The notes beneath the pieces are model-generated. The model was not told where the DNA came from. It worked only from the letters and a program-made list of their open reading frames with translations, and made no database searches. Shown piece after piece: positions 1 through 7,167 of a stretch of 13,391 nt of DNA. Where the stretch lies: the NCBI GenBank assembly GCA_045629205.1, contig JAZQQT010000135.1, positions 1 through 13,391 on the forward strand, given 5' to 3'. A program made the translations under genes and the position numbers. Positions within the stretch are counted from its first letter, which is position 1. Every line of letters begins with the position of its first letter. The DNA comes from JAZQLP01 sp045629205 (lineage in GTDB: Bacteria > Bacillota > Clostridia > Oscillospirales > UBA644).

Positions 1-86
1 TCTTCCTTGCGGAGAAATGTCAGGATTTCATCAGCGCGTTTTCTGCTGCAGTTGAACTCAAGAATGTTCGTCACATGATTTGGCAT
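1..86 (-). CDS. DUF1281/YubB-like ferredoxin-fold protein, partial (5' end only)
   Basis: The first 28 codons of a leftward gene are present; the rest lies beyond the window. The protein starts MPNHVTNILEF, an opening I associate with DUF1281/YubB (Api92-like) ferredoxin-fold proteins, which are common on plasmids, phages and integrative elements and have no firmly known role. The start at 86 follows a textbook AGGAGG about 7 bases upstream. An in-frame ATG at 134 would add 16 residues, and the frame is open back to about 257, but that start lies at the edge of a hairpin and has no comparable binding site. The location beyond the 3' end of guaA, next to repeat-rich DNA, fits cargo of an integrated element. 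The family call rests on a short N-terminus only. Confidence 0.5.
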   Translation of the reverse strand, partial: MPNHVTNILEFNCSRKRADEILTFLRKE

Positions 87-110
87 CTCTTGTCCTCCTT
101 CCTCAAATAG

Positions 111-602
111 TGCCGGAGTCCAGGCCTCCGGCATGTATCCCGGCAGGATCTCGCTCCTGTCGGGGAAATAGGCACGATTAGCTCGTGAGGGCTTCCCGGC
201 GGTACTGTAATTGAATACAGTGCAGTCCCGGATGTATCCGCAGTATTTGTCTCAGCCCCCTGCGGGCGATAAATATAAAGGAATATATACACTTATCTAT
301 AGGGAAGTCATCAGGCGGCAGTCTGCTTTCTGCCTCATAGGAATCTCACCTCTGCCGGGTTCTCCGCCAGCTCCGTAGAGAAGTATCATTGGCCCCAGAC
401 CTGTCATCGCCATACCGGGAGCAACCCGATATTTGCGGCACTGGATTCTCGCTACCTTTATAAAAAGGTCAAGGCGTACATGCCGTGCGGCTCATCAGTC
501 TGGTTAACGTACCTGATGACCTGTGTATTCAGTTTTCAAGGAGCACCGAAGCGGTACTCCTTGTCGGGAGGAGTGCCCCTTCACTATACTTGGACAAAGG
601 GG
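111..602. other. Hairpin-dense noncoding stretch, possible long structured leader
   Basis: No convincing gene is visible between 87 and 1003. Within 111-602 I count these stems: 111-118/126-133 (8 bp perfect, loop 7); 139-148/155-164 (10 bp, one mismatch); 173-177/183-187; 204-209/216-221 (6 bp); 238-243/260-265 (6 bp); 317-321/330-334; 492-498/513-519 (7 bp); 537-548/552-563 (12 bp, one G-T pair, loop 3); 576-581/597-602 (6 bp). The base composition is visibly richer in G and C than the chromosomal genes to the right. Read leftward, the stretch would form a long untranslated leader ending just before the ribosome binding site of the gene at 1-86. Alternatives are a transfer or replication origin, or an independent structured RNA. 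I do not recognise the family. Confidence 0.45.
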
Positions 603-704
603 TGCCTTTTGTGGGGGTGTTTTTTGAAAAAATCCGAAAAATTTTTTTTGAAGGCATAAAAAAAGGCTGCAGCGTACTATACATACGTGCAACCAAAATG
701 AATA

Positions 705-740
705 AAAGCCAGCTTATTCACGAAGAAATAAACTGGCTTT
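705..740. terminator. Strong hairpin, possible bidirectional terminator
   Basis: AAAGCCAG at 705-712 pairs with CTGGCTTT at 733-740. The stem continues inward with TTATT at 714-718 and AATAA at 727-731, leaving a loop of 8. Positions 713 and 732 give a G-T wobble on the leftward transcript. The leftward tail is TTATTCATTTT and the rightward side is also T-rich. It could stop read-through from guaA into the element, or transcription leaving the element. Confidence 0.45.
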
Positions 741-845
741 ATGGTTTAATATTTTCTGTTTTTTCGGTGAAAAATGGCTTGCCACTGTCCACCATTCAAA
801 ATCGCCTATATGCAACCGCCGGAGCGGCTCTGGTTGCAAATTGGT

Positions 846-882
846 TGCACAAAAACGGAAATTTTATTCTAATTTTTGTGCA
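846..882. repeat. Perfect 10-bp inverted repeat in the element end
   Basis: TGCACAAAAA at 846-855 is mirrored exactly by TTTTTGTGCA at 873-882 with a 17-base spacer. The left arm overlaps the reversed TGCAAC copy at 843-849. It could be a protein-binding site for recombination or an RNA hairpin. Confidence 0.4.
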
Positions 883-970
883 CTGGCTTATTGCTCAGCC
901 TCAAATATGCCAAAAACCTTTGTTTTACGGGGTTTTTCGGCGTTTTTTGAGACTTTTCAAAATTATTCTT

Positions 971-1024
971 TGCAACCGTTTTGCAACACTTTACAAGTGG
1001 ACCTTATTCCCACTCAATAGTTCC
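971..1024. other. Putative attachment-site junction at the 3' end of guaA
   Basis: The last codons of guaA (coding for GTIEWE and the stop) lie directly against two TGCAAC copies at 971-988 and noncoding, repeat-rich DNA. The 3' end of guaA is an established target for genomic islands and integrative elements, whose ends restore the coding sequence. Here guaA is intact to its normal C-terminus, as expected for such an insertion. The exact core and the other end of the element cannot be seen in this window. Confidence 0.5.
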
Positions 1025-1990
1025 GGTTGGTTTGGGTGAAAGATCGTAAAGAACACGGTTGACACCTTTTACTTCGTGTAAAATACGGTCAACAATGTGA
1101 TTGAGCAGGTCATATGGAATCGGTTCGATGGTGGCTGATGTTGCATCGACGGAATTAACAGCTCTGAGAACGACAGGCCATTCAAAAGTGCGTTTTCCGT
1201 CAGCATAACTGATTCCTACGCTCTTGATATCGGGAACAACGGTAAAATACTGCCATACTTTACCTTCAAGACCGTTCTTCGCAAATTCTTCTCGAAGAAT
1301 AGCATCGGATTCGCGGACTGCTTCGAGACGATCTCTTGTAATCGCACCGATACAACGAACGCCGAGCCCCGGACCGGGGAACGGCTGACGGAATACCATT
1401 CCGTCGGGAAGTCCGAGCGTTTTTCCGACCATTCTGACTTCATCTTTATAAAGGAATTTTATGGGTTCGACAAGTTTGAAATTAAGATCTTCAGGAAGAC
1501 CTCCGACATTATGATGAGCTTTTACTCCATGGCTTTCAAGAATATCGGGGTAAATAGTCCCCTGTGCAAGGAATTCGATACCGTTTTGCTTACGCGCTTC
1601 TTCGGCGAACACATCAATAAATTCCTTGCCGATGATCTTTCTCTTTGTTTCGGGATCGGATACTCCGGCAAGTTTATCAAGAAATCTATCTACAGCATCA
1701 ACATAAACAAGATTTGCCTTCATTTCATCTTGAAAAACTCTGACAACCTGTTCGGGCTCACCTTTACGGAGAAGTCCGTGATTGACGTGAACACAAACAA
1801 GATTTTTGCCGATTGCTTCGATAAGCAAAGCAGCGCACACAGATGAATCTACACCGCCGGAAAGCGCAAGAAGAACTTTACCGTTTCCGACCGCTTTGCG
1901 AATTTCAGCAACCTGCTCATCAATAAACGCTTTGGCGAGTTCGGGGGTATTTATACGTTTAAGGGATTCCGGACGAACATCGTTTGACAT
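1004..1990 (-). CDS. guaA: GMP synthase, ATP-pyrophosphatase subunit (no amidotransferase domain)
   Basis: This protein converts XMP to GMP by adenylating XMP and replacing the adenylate with ammonia, the last step of guanine nucleotide synthesis in the cytosol. It has 328 residues. The PP-loop SGGVDSS is at 44-50, QGTIYPD at 143-149, FPGPGLGVR at 204-212, and the C-terminal dimerisation domain ends in the conserved GTIEWE. The usual bacterial enzyme has about 510-525 residues because an N-terminal glutamine amidotransferase precedes this part; here it is absent. The N-terminus begins directly with the synthetase domain, as in split archaeal enzymes. The start at 1990 has AAGGAG 10 bases upstream. 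It follows the CofE-like gene by 20 bases, so the two are probably cotranscribed. Its amidotransferase partner must be elsewhere, or it uses free ammonia. Confidence 0.93.
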   Translation of the reverse strand: MSNDVRPESLKRINTPELAKAFIDEQVAEIRKAVGNGKVLLALSGGVDSSVCAALLIEAIGKNLVCVHVNHGLLRKGEPEQVVRVFQDEMKANLVYVDAVDRFLDKLAGVSDPETKRKIIGKEFIDVFAEEARKQNGIEFLAQGTIYPDILESHGVKAHHNVGGLPEDLNFKLVEPIKFLYKDEVRMVGKTLGLPDGMVFRQPFPGPGLGVRCIGAITRDRLEAVRESDAILREEFAKNGLEGKVWQYFTVVPDIKSVGISYADGKRTFEWPVVLRAVNSVDATSATIEPIPYDLLNHIVDRILHEVKGVNRVLYDLSPKPTGTIEWE

Positions 1991-2010
1991 AATACTTATT
2001 CTCCTTTGAA

Positions 2011-3201
2011 TCAGTTTGTATAGTTATCAAAATAACCCTGAACAAGAATAACAGGAGTTCCTTTGTCGCCTGAGCCGCTTGTGAGGTCACAGAGAGATCC
2101 GAGAAGATCTGTAAGCTGACGCGGAGTTGTTCCTTCGGAAGCCATTTTACCCTTAAGATTTGCATCTTTTTGTTTGATGGATTCTGTTATAGCGGCTTTG
2201 AGAGCATCTCCGGAAAGTTCTTTATAATCGTTATCTGCCAAAAATTTTAGTTTGATTTCGTTGGGAGTGCCTTTTAATCCCGAAGTAAATGCGGGAGAAA
2301 CACAAGGATCTGCAAGTTCCCAAATCTTACCCTGAGGATCTTTAAAAGCACCGTCACCGTAAACCATAACCTCAACATTGACGCCTGTTTTATCGAGAAT
2401 TCTCTTTTGGATATCGTAAACAAGTCCTTCGCATTCACGAGGGAAAAGTTTGACCTTTTCTTCCGTAGCCTTGTTGGATCCGAGAAGACCATACTGTTCA
2501 TTAAAACCGCTGCCGTTTATAGGAGCGGAAAGAATTTCGTCGAGGCCATAACATATTTTTGCACCGTTGGCCTTGAGAATTTTCTTTGTTCTTGCTCTGG
2601 TATGGATATCACAATTAAGAACATTATCTGTATAGGCAAGAATAGCCTTGGGATTATTTGCAAAAATAATTTCTGCCTCAGCGCCTTCGGAACGAATCAA
2701 ATCACCGTAATAAGCTACATAATCGACGCCGGTAAATTCATGTTTGTTTTCGCCGAAAAGATCTCTGTATTTTGCCTCGCTTAACACATCTGTGTAAGGA
2801 TCAACACCAGCAGCATCTATCTTATCAAGAGATACAAGAGAGTTGCCGACTTCATCGGATGGATAGCTGAGCATGAGGACAACTTTTTTTGCGCCTCTTG
2901 CAATACCTTTAAGGCAAATTGCGAATCTGTTGCGGGAAAGAATCGGGAAAATAACACCGACGGTTTCTCCGCCGAATTTTGCTTTTACATCTGCCGCAAT
3001 ATCGTCTATTGTAGCATAGTTACCCTGAGCGCGGGCAACGATAGATTCGGTAATACCGATAACATCTTTATCTCTGAGAGCAAATCCCTCTGACTGAGCT
3101 GCTTCGAGGACGCTGTCGCTGACGATGGCAACAAGATCATCCCCTTCTCTGATTATAGGACAACGAATACCGCGTGAAACGGTTCCAACTTTTCTTTCCA
3201 T
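2011..3201 (-). CDS. CofE-like F420-0:gamma-glutamyl ligase family protein
   Basis: This 396-residue protein belongs to the CofE family (F420_ligase, PF01996), whose founding members add glutamate to coenzyme F420-0 using GTP. Family-like segments visible are DVIGITESIVARAQG near the N-terminus, GLLGSNKATEEKVKLFPR in the middle, MVYGDGAFKDP, and a C-terminal GTPVILVQGYFDNYTN. It is longer than classical CofE (about 250 residues) and matches a long form I associate with Clostridia, organisms not usually credited with F420; its true substrate is therefore unknown. I chose the start at 3201 because GGAGGT lies 7 bases upstream; a longer reading from 3222 would add seven residues and cover that site. 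It sits first in an apparent two-gene operon with guaA. Confidence 0.8.
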   Translation of the reverse strand: MERKVGTVSRGIRCPIIREGDDLVAIVSDSVLEAAQSEGFALRDKDVIGITESIVARAQGNYATIDDIAADVKAKFGGETVGVIFPILSRNRFAICLKGIARGAKKVVLMLSYPSDEVGNSLVSLDKIDAAGVDPYTDVLSEAKYRDLFGENKHEFTGVDYVAYYGDLIRSEGAEAEIIFANNPKAILAYTDNVLNCDIHTRARTKKILKANGAKICYGLDEILSAPINGSGFNEQYGLLGSNKATEEKVKLFPRECEGLVYDIQKRILDKTGVNVEVMVYGDGAFKDPQGKIWELADPCVSPAFTSGLKGTPNEIKLKFLADNDYKELSGDALKAAITESIKQKDANLKGKMASEGTTPRQLTDLLGSLCDLTSGSGDKGTPVILVQGYFDNYTN

Positions 3202-3236
3202 ATATACTACCTCCGATAGCATAAATTTACGTTTGC

Positions 3237-3245
3237 ATTATAACA
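3237..3245 (-). promoter_or_regulatory. Extended -10 promoter for the cofE-like/guaA operon
   Basis: On the minus strand TGTTATAAT is a perfect extended -10 (TGnTATAAT), about 35 bases before the start codon at 3201. No good -35 stands 17 bases upstream; a TTGACT is present but only 7 bases away, which is too close. Confidence 0.55.
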
Positions 3246-3343
3246 CAACAGTCAATTCAAAATGTGACAAAACGTTAAAATGGCTGTGATAAAAAGATTT
3301 AACAAAGATAAAAAAAATAATATTCAATCCGTTTCTAAAACAC

Positions 3344-3372
3344 TTGACCTATCGCAATTGAAATGATATCAT
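3344..3372 (+). promoter_or_regulatory. Promoter for the S66 peptidase gene
   Basis: TTGACC (3344-3349) and TATCAT (3367-3372) are separated by exactly 17 bases, about 26 bases before the start codon at 3399. The predicted leader is short and unstructured. Confidence 0.65.
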
Positions 3373-3398
3373 ATTATAGATTATCAACGGAGGAACGT

Positions 3399-4361
3399 AT
3401 GAAATACCCGGAATTTTTAAAAAAAGGCGACACAATAACGGTTTTTGCACCGTCAGCGGGAATAGAAAAAGAGAAACACGAAGGATTTGATCTTTCGTTA
3501 AAAAGGATAAAAGAAAACGGATGGAAAGTAACAGAAACGGCATCGGTCAGAACCGGAATGCTGGAATCGGCTGACGGAAAAACAAGAGCTGAGGAATTCA
3601 AAGAATCTTTTACAAATAGTTCTAATGCCGTTCTTTGTGCCGCAGGCGGAGAATTCTGCGCAGCAATGCTTGAATATACCGATTTATCGATCATCAAAAA
3701 ACATCCGAAATGGATACAGGGATACTCAGACCCTACCAATCTTCTCTTTCCCATTACAACCCTTTACGATACTGCAACGATATACGGATTTAACGCAGGA
3801 GGATATGATAGTGAAACACTCGGAAAGGGAGAAAAATATTCTTTTGATATTCTGAAAGGTGATATCCCCGTTCAGGAAAACTTTGACAAATATCCGTGGA
3901 ACGACGAAGAACGTGACGTTATATGGAAAACAGCCGGAGATGAACCTTTTGATGAAGAAGGAAGAATAATCGGCGGATGTATGGATATCTTGATTCATCT
4001 TATCGGAACAAAATTTGACGGAACAAAAAAGTTCTTAAAAAAATATGCAAACAAAGGCATATTATGGTATTTCGATATTTATTCCATGACTGCAGAAAGT
4101 GTATTCCTTGCACTATGGCACATGAAACAGGCAGGCTGGTTTGAAGGCGCGAAAGGATTTATTTTCGGGCGAATCTGTATGCAATCAAGTTTCGTCGGTT
4201 TAACATATGAAGAAACAATAACTAAAGCTCTCGGAAAAGTTCCGATTATATTCGACGCAGATATCGGGCATGTCAGTCCGAGAATGACTATAATAAACGG
4301 CGCATGGGCTCATGTTAAAAGCAAAAACGGAAAAGGAACAATATATCTCAGATGCATTTAA
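3399..4361 (+). CDS. Peptidase family S66 (LD-carboxypeptidase / MccF-like)
   Basis: Members of this family are Ser-Glu-His peptidases. LdcA-type enzymes cut the terminal D-alanine from murein tetrapeptides during wall recycling, and MccF-type enzymes detoxify microcin C7. The 320-residue protein has the nucleophile motif GYSDPT with Ser110 and the histidine in DIGHVSP (His291). At the position where relatives have Glu (ILWFLE-type motif) this protein reads ILWYFD, giving Asp226. The start at 3399 has GGAGG 5 bases upstream; a reading from 3363 would add 12 residues and cover that site. No signal peptide is visible, so it probably acts in the cytosol. It is transcribed alone and converges on dapL, sharing a hairpin with it. 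The LdcA and MccF roles cannot be separated from sequence alone. Confidence 0.85.
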   Translation: MKYPEFLKKGDTITVFAPSAGIEKEKHEGFDLSLKRIKENGWKVTETASVRTGMLESADGKTRAEEFKESFTNSSNAVLCAAGGEFCAAMLEYTDLSIIKKHPKWIQGYSDPTNLLFPITTLYDTATIYGFNAGGYDSETLGKGEKYSFDILKGDIPVQENFDKYPWNDEERDVIWKTAGDEPFDEEGRIIGGCMDILIHLIGTKFDGTKKFLKKYANKGILWYFDIYSMTAESVFLALWHMKQAGWFEGAKGFIFGRICMQSSFVGLTYEETITKALGKVPIIFDADIGHVSPRMTIINGAWAHVKSKNGKGTIYLRCI

Positions 4362-4375
4362 AAGCTAAAAAACCT

Positions 4376-4403
4376 GATGCTGTCGCAAAAGAGCGACAGC
4401 ATC
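4376..4403. terminator. Bidirectional terminator between the S66 gene and dapL
   Basis: GATGCTGTCGC (4376-4386) and GCGACAGCATC (4393-4403) form a perfect 11-bp stem with a loop of 6. Rightward it is followed by GTTATTTTAT; leftward by AGGTTTTTTAG. It lies between the two convergent stop codons and can serve both transcripts. Confidence 0.85.
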
Positions 4404-4409
4404 GTTATT

Positions 4410-5591
4410 TTATAAAATTTTATTCATTCTTGCTACTGCTTCGGCTGTTGCTTCATGACTTCCGAAAGCGGTTAATCTGAAATATCCCTCGCCCATCGTT
4501 CCGAATCCACTTCCCGGAGTTCCGACAACATTTGCTTTATCAAGAAGATAATCGAAGAACGCCCATGAATCCATTCCGTTCGGACATTTAAGCCAAATAT
4601 ACGGAGAGTTGATTCCTCCGGTAAAATATATTCCTTTCTTTGTGAGCAAATCGGCAATCATACGGGCATTTTCCATATAATATTCGATTTCTTTTGACGA
4701 CTCTTCCCTGCCGACATCCGACAATGCGGCTTCGGCAGCCTTTTGAACAATATACGGAACGCCGTTAAACTTTGTAGACTGACGTCTTTCCCACAAATCC
4801 GAAAGTTTTACACCATCAACACTGAGTTTGTCCGGGATAACGGTCCACGCGCAACGTGTGCCTGTAAAGCCGGCTGTTTTTGAAAGACTGCAGATTTCTA
4901 TTGCGCAGGAATCGGCACCTTCGATTTCGAAAATCGAATGAGGATATTTTTCCCCATCTTTAATAAACGCTTCATATGCCGAATCAAAAATTATAAGAGA
5001 ATCTGTCTTGTTTGCATATTCAACCCAAGCCTTAAGACCCTCACAATCGTAAACGGCACCGGTCGGATTATTCGGAGAACAGATATAAATAACTCGACTG
5101 CGCATCGGCTGTCCTTCCGGTCCTGGAAGGAACATATTATCAGCGGAGGCATTTATGTAAGATATATTTCTTCCGCACATTATATTTGAGTCGCGGTAAA
5201 CCGGATAAACGGGATCGGGTATAAGAATCTCATTATCACCGAGAATATCCGTAATATTACCGACATCACTCTTTGCTCCGTCAGAAATAAAAATATTGTC
5301 TATTGATAAATCAACGCCGAAACGAGCATAGTGTTTTTTGACTGCTTCACGAACAAAATCATACCCGTGTTCGGGACAGTACCCGCGGAATGTATCTTTC
5401 GAACCCATTTCGTCAACTGCAGCATGAAGTGCAGAAATAACACAGGGAGAAAGCGGAAGCGTGACATCGCCTATTCCGAGACGGATAATTTTTGCATCAG
5501 GATGCTCTGCGGAATAGTTTTTTACTCTTTTTGCGACTTCCGAAAAAAGATAACTTGCTCTTAACTTTAAATAATTTTCATTTATTTTCAT
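4410..5591 (-). CDS. dapL: LL-diaminopimelate aminotransferase
   Basis: DapL turns tetrahydrodipicolinate directly into LL-2,6-diaminopimelate with glutamate as amino donor and PLP as cofactor, replacing the succinylase and acetylase routes. The 393 residues show the fold type I aminotransferase pattern: CSPNNPTGA at 171-179, FDSAYEAF at 202-209 and the PLP-binding SLSKTAGFTGTR with Lys238. The N-terminal KINENYLKLRASYLFSEVAK and the GYCPEHGYDF segment are typical of the plant/chlamydial-type DapL group. Its ATG shares one base with the TGA of dapF, and no strong ribosome binding site precedes it, so translation is probably coupled. It is the last gene of the lysine-riboswitch operon and ends at a hairpin terminator. 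Confidence 0.95.
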   Translation of the reverse strand: MKINENYLKLRASYLFSEVAKRVKNYSAEHPDAKIIRLGIGDVTLPLSPCVISALHAAVDEMGSKDTFRGYCPEHGYDFVREAVKKHYARFGVDLSIDNIFISDGAKSDVGNITDILGDNEILIPDPVYPVYRDSNIMCGRNISYINASADNMFLPGPEGQPMRSRVIYICSPNNPTGAVYDCEGLKAWVEYANKTDSLIIFDSAYEAFIKDGEKYPHSIFEIEGADSCAIEICSLSKTAGFTGTRCAWTVIPDKLSVDGVKLSDLWERRQSTKFNGVPYIVQKAAEAALSDVGREESSKEIEYYMENARMIADLLTKKGIYFTGGINSPYIWLKCPNGMDSWAFFDYLLDKANVVGTPGSGFGTMGEGYFRLTAFGSHEATAEAVARMNKIL

Positions 5592-6433
5592 CAGTTATTA
5601 ACCCATTCTCCGTCGTAAACAGTGACTGCGGGTCCTTTCATTATTATATCGAAATCAGGGGAAACCGTTATAAAAAGGTCACCGCCTTTAAGCTTGATAT
5701 TAATCTCTGTGTCGGGCTTGCAAATGCCCAGTTTTACCGCTGCGGAAGCAACTGCGCAAGCTCCGGTGCCACAAGCGAAAGTTTCACCGCTTCCGCGTTC
5801 CCAGACACGCATCTGCAGAACGTTTTCGCCTATTATCTTAACAAATTCGGTATTAACTCTATCGGGAAACAATGAATGATTTTCGAACATCGGACCGATT
5901 TTTTCGAGATCGAGAGAATCTACATCATCAACAAAAGTAACAGCATGAGGGTTACCTGTTGCCAAAGCTGTAATTTTCCATTCTTTTCCGTTAACGGTTA
6001 CGGGAGCGTCTATATACTCGGAGCCAGAAGAAAGAGGTATAACAGATGGAGAAAAATCGGCTTTGCCCATTTTAACCGAAACAAATCTGACTTTCCCGTT
6101 TTCGGGGAATAAAGTGAGATATTTTATTCCCGACAGTGTATCAACTGTTATTTCTGTTTTATTGACCAAACCGTAATCGAACAGATATTTTCCAACGCAG
6201 CGAATCCCGTTGCCGCACATACGCGCTTCGCTTCCATCGGCATTGAAAATACGCATTTTGGCATCAGCAATATCGGATTTACAGATGAGAATGATTCCGT
6301 CGGATCCGACAGAAAAATGACGAGGAGACATTGCTCTGCTGAGTTCCGGAATATTATCGGGAATACCGTCAAAACAATTGATATAAATATAATCGTTCCC
6401 GATTCCCTGCATTTTCGTAAATTTAATACTCAT
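5591..6433 (-). CDS. dapF: Diaminopimelate epimerase
   Basis: DapF epimerises LL- to meso-diaminopimelate, the precursor of lysine and of meso-DAP in the cell wall, with no cofactor and two cysteines as acid and base. At 280 residues it has the usual length. Both catalytic motifs are intact: MCGNGIRC with Cys73 and ACGTGAC with Cys221. The opening MQGIGNDYIYIN and the substrate segment GNPHAV (about 160-165) are also characteristic. Its start overlaps the dapB stop by four bases (ATGA), with GAGG 5 bases upstream inside dapB. It shares one base with dapL downstream, so production of the four enzymes is likely coupled. Confidence 0.96.
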   Translation of the reverse strand: MSIKFTKMQGIGNDYIYINCFDGIPDNIPELSRAMSPRHFSVGSDGIILICKSDIADAKMRIFNADGSEARMCGNGIRCVGKYLFDYGLVNKTEITVDTLSGIKYLTLFPENGKVRFVSVKMGKADFSPSVIPLSSGSEYIDAPVTVNGKEWKITALATGNPHAVTFVDDVDSLDLEKIGPMFENHSLFPDRVNTEFVKIIGENVLQMRVWERGSGETFACGTGACAVASAAVKLGICKPDTEINIKLKGGDLFITVSPDFDIIMKGPAVTVYDGEWVNN

Positions 6434-7167
6434 TTAACCTCGCCGCACAAATCATACATATTATATAAACCGGCTTCTTTATTAAGAATAAATTCGGCTG
6501 CTGCTATTGCTCCCTCGGCAAACAAGTCACGACTGAACGCCTGATGACGGAGAGTAATAGTCTGATTATCAGTGGATATCATAACGTCATGAATACCTAC
6601 TATATTGCCCATACGGACAGAGGCAATTCCGATTTCGTTTTTTTCTCTTTTGCCCGATCTGTTACATGTTATTACAGAATCAGGACGAGCTTGTTTAATT
6701 GCATCAGCAAGAAGAAGAGCAGTTCCGGAAGGAGCGTCGGCCTTACGATTGTGATGTGTTTCGACGATTTCTATATCAGCATCGGGTAAAGCGGAAGCGA
6801 CTTTACGTGCCATTTCGGCAAGAAGGGCAACCCCGAGAGACATATTTGCAGAGATAAAAACCGGCACAGACTCGGATGCTTTTTGAATGTAAGCGATTTC
6901 TTCAGGTCCCTGTCCTGTTGAAGCAATTACAAGCGGAATTGATTTTTTAACGGCATAATCCGTTACGTTTTTTGTTGCGGAAAAATGGGAAAAATCAATA
7001 ATAACATCGGCAGATCCCGTAAATTCATTAACATCCCTGAGAATAGTATTACCGTCTCCGTTTGCGTCAACAAGCGCAGCGATTTCACTGCCTCGCATTC
7101 CGTCACCGACCATTCTGGTAACAACTTTTCCCATTCTGCCGTTTGCACCGAATACAATTACTTTCAT
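6430..7167 (-). CDS. dapB: 4-hydroxy-tetrahydrodipicolinate reductase
   Basis: DapB reduces the DapA product to tetrahydrodipicolinate with NAD(P)H. The 245-residue protein has the N-terminal Rossmann motif GANGRMG at 7-13 and the catalytic segment ETHHNRKADAPSGTA at 136-150, with His138 as general acid and Lys142 as expected for the family. The length is near the bacterial norm of about 240-270 residues. Its ATG overlaps the dapA stop by four bases, and its own stop overlaps dapF in the same way. Only a weak binding site precedes it, so it probably depends on translation of dapA. Confidence 0.95.
   Translation of the reverse strand: MKVIVFGANGRMGKVVTRMVGDGMRGSEIAALVDANGDGNTILRDVNEFTGSADVIIDFSHFSATKNVTDYAVKKSIPLVIASTGQGPEEIAYIQKASESVPVFISANMSLGVALLAEMARKVASALPDADIEIVETHHNRKADAPSGTALLLADAIKQARPDSVITCNRSGKREKNEIGIASVRMGNIVGIHDVMISTDNQTITLRHQAFSRDLFAEGAIAAAEFILNKEAGLYNMYDLCGEVK

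Larger units (their letters stand above)
688..988. repeat. Six copies of TGCAAC(C) in both orientations, candidate integrase-binding sites
   Basis: TGCAACC occurs at 688-694, 811-817 and 971-977, and TGCAACA at 982-988. The reverse form GGTTGCA occurs at 832-838 and 843-849. Six copies of a 6-7 base word within 300 bases, ending about 16 bases from the guaA stop codon, resemble the arm- and core-type sites that tyrosine recombinases use at element ends. The integrase gene itself is not in the window, so this assignment is an inference. Confidence 0.45.

Noticed and set aside
71..292. A 73-codon leftward open frame
   Set aside because: It overlaps the better-supported DUF1281-like start in another frame and runs through several hairpins; no ribosome binding site is evident.
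912..937. AAAAACC/GGTTTTT stem about 67 bases past guaA as its terminator
   Set aside because: Only two G-C pairs, a 12-base loop and no separate T tract on the leftward strand; too weak to call.
485..1039. A 184-codon rightward open frame
   Set aside because: It covers hairpins, the TGCAAC repeats and the antisense end of guaA, starts without a clear ribosome binding site, and its protein resembles nothing I know.
3243..3255. TTGACT as a -35 box for the cofE-like promoter
   Set aside because: It lies only 7 bases from the TATAAT, far short of the normal spacing.
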